Source of the DNA: Amblyomma americanum
Lineage: Eukaryota; Arthropoda; Arachnida; Ixodida; Ixodidae
DNA length: 64,000 bases
NCBI RefSeq assembly: GCF_052857255.1
Contig: NC_135502.1
Coordinates: 187,423,806 to 187,487,805 of the forward strand
Direction: 5' to 3'
Part shown: piece by piece, positions 59,861 through 64,000 of the stretch
How the letters are laid out: every line of letters starts with the position of its first letter
Numbering within the stretch: position 1 is the first letter of the stretch
Position numbers and translations under genes: made by a program
Notes under the pieces: generated by a model
The model's input: only the letters and a program-made list of their open reading frames with translations
Told to the model about the DNA's origin: nothing
Databases searched by the model: none

Positions 59861-60331
59861 GTCGCCCTCGGCGTCGGGTCACGGCGTCGTCGCGTATGAG
59901 AATCGCGCGTGGGATGTGTCGTCGAAGCTGCTCTGGGTGGCGGCGTCGTTATGAAGGCCGTTCGCGTCATGGTCGGGGTTGTCCTTTTGTGCGGTGTCGG
60001 TGCAGCGAGTGTAGCGTAGTCATGCGGCGTAGCGGGTGCAGCGTCTTCAAGGGGCGTGGTGGTGGAGGATCTTCGGCGTTTCGCTCGTGAGCAACCTCAC
60101 CTCCAGATGTTGCTCTCTTTAGTTTCCCCTACGGTGGCTGGGAGAGCTTCCTCGTACCGCGGTTGCGTAGCTGCTGCGTGGCGACGAGGTCGACGGCGAT
60201 GGTGAGCGCGAAAGGCGGTTCGGCTTGTACTCCTCTCGACGGAGATACTCGTCGATTTCCTGCGGACGTTGTCCGAAGTGTGGTTGTGGGGCGTCAACGG
60301 CAAATCCTCGAAGACCCATGCGTCGGTACGG

Positions 60332-60373
60332 GCCGTGACGAAAAATATGGACGGCCTCACCGCAATAGAAGCA
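60332..60373 (-). other. Degenerate CCHC zinc knuckle of the gag remnant
   Basis: The segment reads C-F-Y-C-G-E-A-V-H-I-F-R-H-G, the spacing of a CX2CX4HX4C nucleocapsid knuckle but with glycine at the last metal position (60,332-60,334, GGC). The loss of a zinc ligand agrees with the element being dead. Confidence 0.7.
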
Positions 60374-61480
60374 CAACGGCCGGTTGTCAGAAATCCTCCA
60401 GGCGTCGCATTCCTTGAGGCCTGAGCGTCGCTCATAGGCTATGCAGGCGCGGCAGGAAGGCGCCATTCGGGAAAACGTTGTTCATGTCAGAGAGGACGCA
60501 GGGGTCGTCGTTGGGGCTGAGGAGTGCGTACTGCAGCGGCGTATGTTCTGTGGGTTCTGTGGCCGTTGGGGTGCCAAGTGCTTGTTGAACTTCTTCCTGT
60601 ACCACATCCATCAGATTCGCTGCTTCCGGCTGTGGCGAGGATGGCAGTAATCGGCGTAACTCCTCGCGGACGATTTCGTGGATCACTTCCCGCAAGTGGT
60701 CGCTGGTGGTGGTCGCCGTGTCCGGACGGATTGCACAGACAGGAAGGGCGGTTGTACTGCCGAGTCCGGACGTCGACGGTCTTCTCTATCGTGCAGGCTT
60801 CTTCCATGAATTCGTCGACTGTTTTTGACGGCTGGCGAACGAGGCTTCCAGAGTTGTCCTTTTACGCCGCGCATTAAAAACAACTTTCTTTTCCTCGGTC
60901 ATCTCGGGGTCTGCGCGGTGAAAGAGGCGCTTCATTTCTTCAACATAATCGCGTACGGGCTGGTTAGGAAGCTTGATCCTGGACTCGAGTAGTAGTTCGG
61001 CTTTTTCTTTCCTCACGACACTGGTGAATACCTTGAAAAGTTCTGTCTTGAATGGATCCCAGTTCGTTAGGGACGATTCGTGGTTTTCGTACCACGTACG
61101 TGCTTAGTCCTCCAGTGAGAAGAATACGTGTTCAATTTTTTCCCGCATCCTCCCATTTGTTGAATCATGCGACGCGCTCAAATTGTTCCAACCATTCTTC
61201 GGGGTCTTCGCCTAGGGATCCACTATATGCTGGCGGCACCCGCAGCTGCTGCAGTATGTTTGGGGTCAACATCTTTGGCGAGGTTGAGGTGCTCGTAGCA
61301 GCGTCATTTTTTGTTGTCGGGTGTGGTCCGGCAGGGTCCCGAACTCAGGCTTGTCTCCCTGAAGACGTCTGCTGGCTCGGTTAACTGTTGGCTTGTCCTC
61401 CGGTGCGGAGCGCAGAGGGCTGGTGTCATGCCTTGGAGGGGCATCCGGAACATGAAAGGCTACCCTGCACCTCCACCAGA

Positions 61481-61980
61481 TGTCACGAAGTGGTGACTGC
61501 AGTCCGGAGAGCATAAAGACTGCGAAAATGGTGTCTATACAAAACTCTTTATTTGGACTGACTTGCGCCCAGAATGTACCGAATCACTCGGCGCAGCCGT
61601 AGCAACAAGCGTGCTCGGTGGTCATCGAACAGAATGCCCGCCGCTGTCGGCCGTGCTCAATTTAAAGCTTATAGCGAACTTTCGAGATAAAGCGTGCAAA
61701 ATTACTAGAACATTCTGTAACAACGCAGGATCAGCTCTGCCTGGATGCGATCAATCGAGATAAATCTAGTCGCGTCTTGCGTCGCAAAAAAAGAGATAAT
61801 GTTGCGTGGCGGCAGATTTGAAGAATGAACAAACACTGCAAAGATTCTCAGCAATATATTGATGTACTTCGACAGGCCGGGTCTTCTCGATATCCAAAGC
61901 AAGCCAACATCAGCTGTAGCCAAGGTTGTACTTGCTTTTCCCGACGTTGGCGTTGATTTCGCGGGCTACTGTACGTATTT
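61481..61980 (-). repeat. Probable LTR (outer boundary unresolved)
   Basis: On the minus strand the sequence before the gag leader ends CACTTCGTGACA (61,481-61,492), a CA-type LTR end. It is followed by TCTGGTGGAGGTGCAGGG, where TGGTGGAGG could be a primer-binding site. An AATAAA on the minus strand (TTTATT at 61,548-61,553) fits an LTR poly(A) signal. I found no second LTR copy in the window and could not fix the outer TG end, so length and family are guesses. Confidence 0.4.
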
Positions 61981-62019
61981 ACGTGCATCTTCTACATTTG
62001 CTACATCTACAAAGACGAT

Positions 62020-62260
62020 GCCAAAGGCGAATTAGCACCGCTGACGGAAAAAGTCGACGACGAAGTCTGCGTGCTTGCCTCGCTGGGGGCAGCCATCTTG
62101 CTCCACTGCCGAGAGCCGCCTCGCTAGGTTCGCTCGACTAAGGTCGTCAGCGAGCGGAACGGGAGGTGCACTCCGGTAGCCCGCTCAGGGCCAAGTGGGC
62201 TGCGCATGCGCAGTTGTGTTCCCGCTGGTCTGCCTGAGCGGAGCGGGGCCGTCGCTCCGG
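62020..62260. promoter_or_regulatory. GC-rich promoter-like patch
   Basis: A CpG-rich stretch between AT-rich flanks. It contains the perfect palindrome TGCGCATGCGCA at 62,201-62,212, the NRF-1/ewg-type consensus, and CAAGATGGCTGCC on the minus strand at 62,088-62,100, which resembles YY1-type promoter elements. No TATA box or obvious first exon was recognised. It may be a host promoter whose gene lies outside the window, or part of a repeat. Confidence 0.35.
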
Positions 62261-63563
62261 TTAACTAAAATTGTCGAATGGCTTGTTTTATAGCGCGCAC
62301 TCCAGTGCATAGTTCTTATAATGTAAACAGATCAAAGTTTCATTGCATGGGTGCCCTCTATCCAATAGAAGAAACGTAGTGAATGTCATGTTTGCTGCAG
62401 TGCACCGCAGAGTGTCTTCATTGCATGCAGAAAGCTGTTTTGCATGAGCCGTGTTTTCACTGAGTGCCTGAAGTCTGGCTGCAAACCTCCTCTATCGTAG
62501 TCTAATCAGAGTGCTTTTCTTGGTGTCCTACTTTTAATGTCTAGCGTAAAATATAGCTTCATCGGCACTCCCCCATATACCAAAGCAAAGAAGTTTTACT
62601 GCTGTGTTTCCTGTATGTAGCGAGGGTGGAGTTATGTAATGAATTGACTGAAAAAGAAATCAGCGGGGAAGACCGTACGCAAAGCGAAAGAATCGACAGA
62701 GAAAGCACGATTCTGTTGACACAAAAAATTATTGCGTTATTCACAGGAAGTTTTTATTCCATTTTCGCTATGCGCTTGAAAATGCCGCCTGTCCCTCCCC
62801 TCTACTTAAAAAAAAAGGTAACAACGCTGTTGCTGCTTGTAGGAGAAATTACTGTAATCCCAAACTAGCACACTGGCTTGCAATGTTCTTGGCGTTCAAA
62901 GAGCTTTATTGTAAGAGGTGTTAATTGCATGAACGGAAAGAATACATCAACGCAACAACGAAAAACGAGCAAAAGTGCAGTATGGTCAACAACACTAGTG
63001 GCATATACACAAATAAAATGAGATGCAGCATAAATAAATATTTTAAATATTTGATTACGCATCAATATAATATATTACATCTTTATTTACATATAAATGT
63101 CGCAAAGCGCAAATATGTAGGCCGTGTTTATACCATGATTGAACGTGTTACAGTATATGTTCTATGGTATACCATGATTTAAGCAATATCGGTCATTTTC
63201 ATGAGAAAGACAATTTATGCACAGAAGTCCCTCTCGGCACCGTTCCAGATGCTGTTCTGAGCACTTTTGGGACTTATCATTCAACTGCAATATTTTTTCC
63301 ATGTCTCTTTTTAGCTGCCGCTGCTCGCAACAGGACTTTTTTTAAAATGTCGCGTCTTTAGTTCTTAAAGATATTTTTTTTCTGATTCTCTTGCTTGTCG
63401 AATTTGTCTTCACACAATTCATTTCACTGACCTGCTTCAGATGAGCTTCTGCACCAGCACTCTCAACGTGATATGAGAATTTTTTGTGCAGCTTGTTTTA
63501 CGCGTTCTTTGTACATGATAGCCGCTCATCAGTCAGATTTGTATTCTCAATTAGCAAGTCCCC
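62261..63563. other. AT-rich sequence with no recognised gene
   Basis: Short frames only, the longest about 85 codons and none with family resemblance. Minor structure: a 12-bp palindrome ATGGTATACCAT at 63,164-63,175, with a TACCATGATT direct repeat about 40 bp apart. Nothing else is supported. Confidence 0.6.
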
Positions 63564-63955
63564 TCATATTAGACGGCGAAAGTAAAATATCCCGCATCGT
63601 TCGATCCTCTGTTTCCTCATCGCGAAAATACTCCAATTTCCACTATGTTGTCGGTAAAGCTGTGGACTTGGGATAATCAAGATTAAAATCCATTTGTGCC
63701 GCGCAGCTGTCCGGTTAATTCGGGCTGCGTTGATGCGCTCTCGGAATGCTGCAAGTCCCCTTCCGGCACAATTCTCTCGCCACACACAGGGCAACGCGTG
63801 GTCCATTGGAGGATTGCTCTTCGGCGTAGTGTGTTTCTGCTTTGAAATATGTGCCGGCAATGAAGGAAACAGCCTCGCAGCGCGCCTGGTGCCAACAACC
63901 ATTTGCCTCTCTCCAAAAGTACTTCCTTACCTTGAACTACATGATTTGATTTCAT
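63564..63955 (-). pseudogene. Possible degenerate zinc-finger exon
   Basis: On the minus strand CPVCGERI...DLQH (Cys codons at 63,793 and 63,784, His at 63,748-63,746) resembles a CX2C...H finger of the RNF220-like kind. A neighbouring frame reads FRERINAARINR directly after it, so a single lost base near 63,745 would join them. There is no intact ORF and no splice sites were verified. This may be a fragment of a repeated gene family or a coincidence. Confidence 0.25.
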
Positions 63956-64000
63956 AATGTTCCAAAGCGACTGAGGCTATGAGGGACACTGTAGTGGAGG

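Larger units (their letters stand above)
59682..61272 (-). pseudogene. Decayed LTR-retrotransposon gag-protease
   Basis: A minus-strand remnant of a Ty3/gypsy-like element, read in pieces from the likely gag ATG at 61,272 to the array junction. The pieces are: capsid-like sequence with EDPEEWLEQFERV, interrupted by an in-frame TGA; FTSVVRKEKAELLLESR and DPEMTEEKK near 60,910-61,020; then FLMRGVK in another frame. After these come a Pro/Glu-rich linker (60,432-60,695), a zinc-knuckle segment (60,119-60,466) and a protease start (59,690-59,970). At least three frameshifts and two internal stops are visible, so it is not functional. Reverse transcriptase, RNase H and integrase are missing, because the 3' part is cut by the satellite array. 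gag fragments of this type are what I associate with tick genomes. Confidence 0.75.

Noticed and set aside
60163..60877. + strand frames of 69-117 codons opposite the gag remnant
   Set aside because: Antisense to recognisable gag and zinc-knuckle sequence. The high GC content explains the open frames.
61926..62141. 71-codon + strand frame entering the GC-rich patch
   Set aside because: Arginine/leucine-rich composition from GC-rich sequence, no homologue recognised, no splice or start context.
1..64000. tRNA, rRNA or riboswitch genes
   Set aside because: No cloverleaf, rRNA core or bacterial regulatory signal was recognised on either strand by eye. A tRNAscan/Infernal run would be decisive.

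Overview
This is a window of eukaryotic nuclear DNA with no prokaryotic gene organisation. The retroelement remnants (an EEP/RT LINE and a degenerate Ty3/gypsy-like gag-protease) resemble those I associate with arthropods, most likely a hard tick. That assignment is inference from protein style, not from a search.

Layout. Bases 1 to about 59,681 are one very large tandem array of a 132-bp unit, roughly 416 copies (about 55 kb after subtracting insertions). The array runs off the left edge. Because 132 is divisible by 3, each frame is kept from unit to unit. One minus-strand frame (44 residues per unit, containing words such as MVRASLDVFV, KLGTKEAVLAVQ and AARGAG) stays open for up to 1,493 codons. 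The array is organised in nested higher-order repeats (396, 660, 792, 924, 1,848, 2,112, 2,640, 3,299, 5,939 and 9,765 bp offsets are visible), so it grew by repeated unequal exchange or segmental duplication.

At 38,130-42,677 a 4,548-bp non-LTR retrotransposon on the minus strand interrupts the array. It has an intact 922-residue endonuclease/reverse-transcriptase ORF2 and an ORF1 broken by one 5-bp duplication. A 2A-type ribosome-skipping motif (GDVESNPGP) lies near the ORF1 N-terminus, two A_AAA_AAC heptamers lie just before the ORF1 stop, the 5' region is duplicated, and the 3' end has a hairpin and a TTTA-type tail. A paralogous piece of the array at about 53.1-54.7 kb preserves the uninterrupted target, so the insertion can be defined to the base.

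The right end of the array (59,432-59,681) carries a 152-bp foldback insertion with a 12-bp target duplication. The array then stops inside the protease domain of a decayed LTR retrotransposon (59,682-61,480, minus strand), followed by LTR-like sequence. A short GC-rich, promoter-like patch lies at 62.0-62.26 kb. The rest is AT-rich sequence with no recognised gene, except a possible degenerate zinc-finger exon near 63.75 kb.

No host gene is annotated with confidence. The open question is whether the 132-bp array encodes a giant repeat protein or is a satellite whose long ORF is a by-product of homogenisation. The features of greatest interest are the array frame, the LINE's 2A motif plus tandem slippery sites, and the empty-site paralogue.
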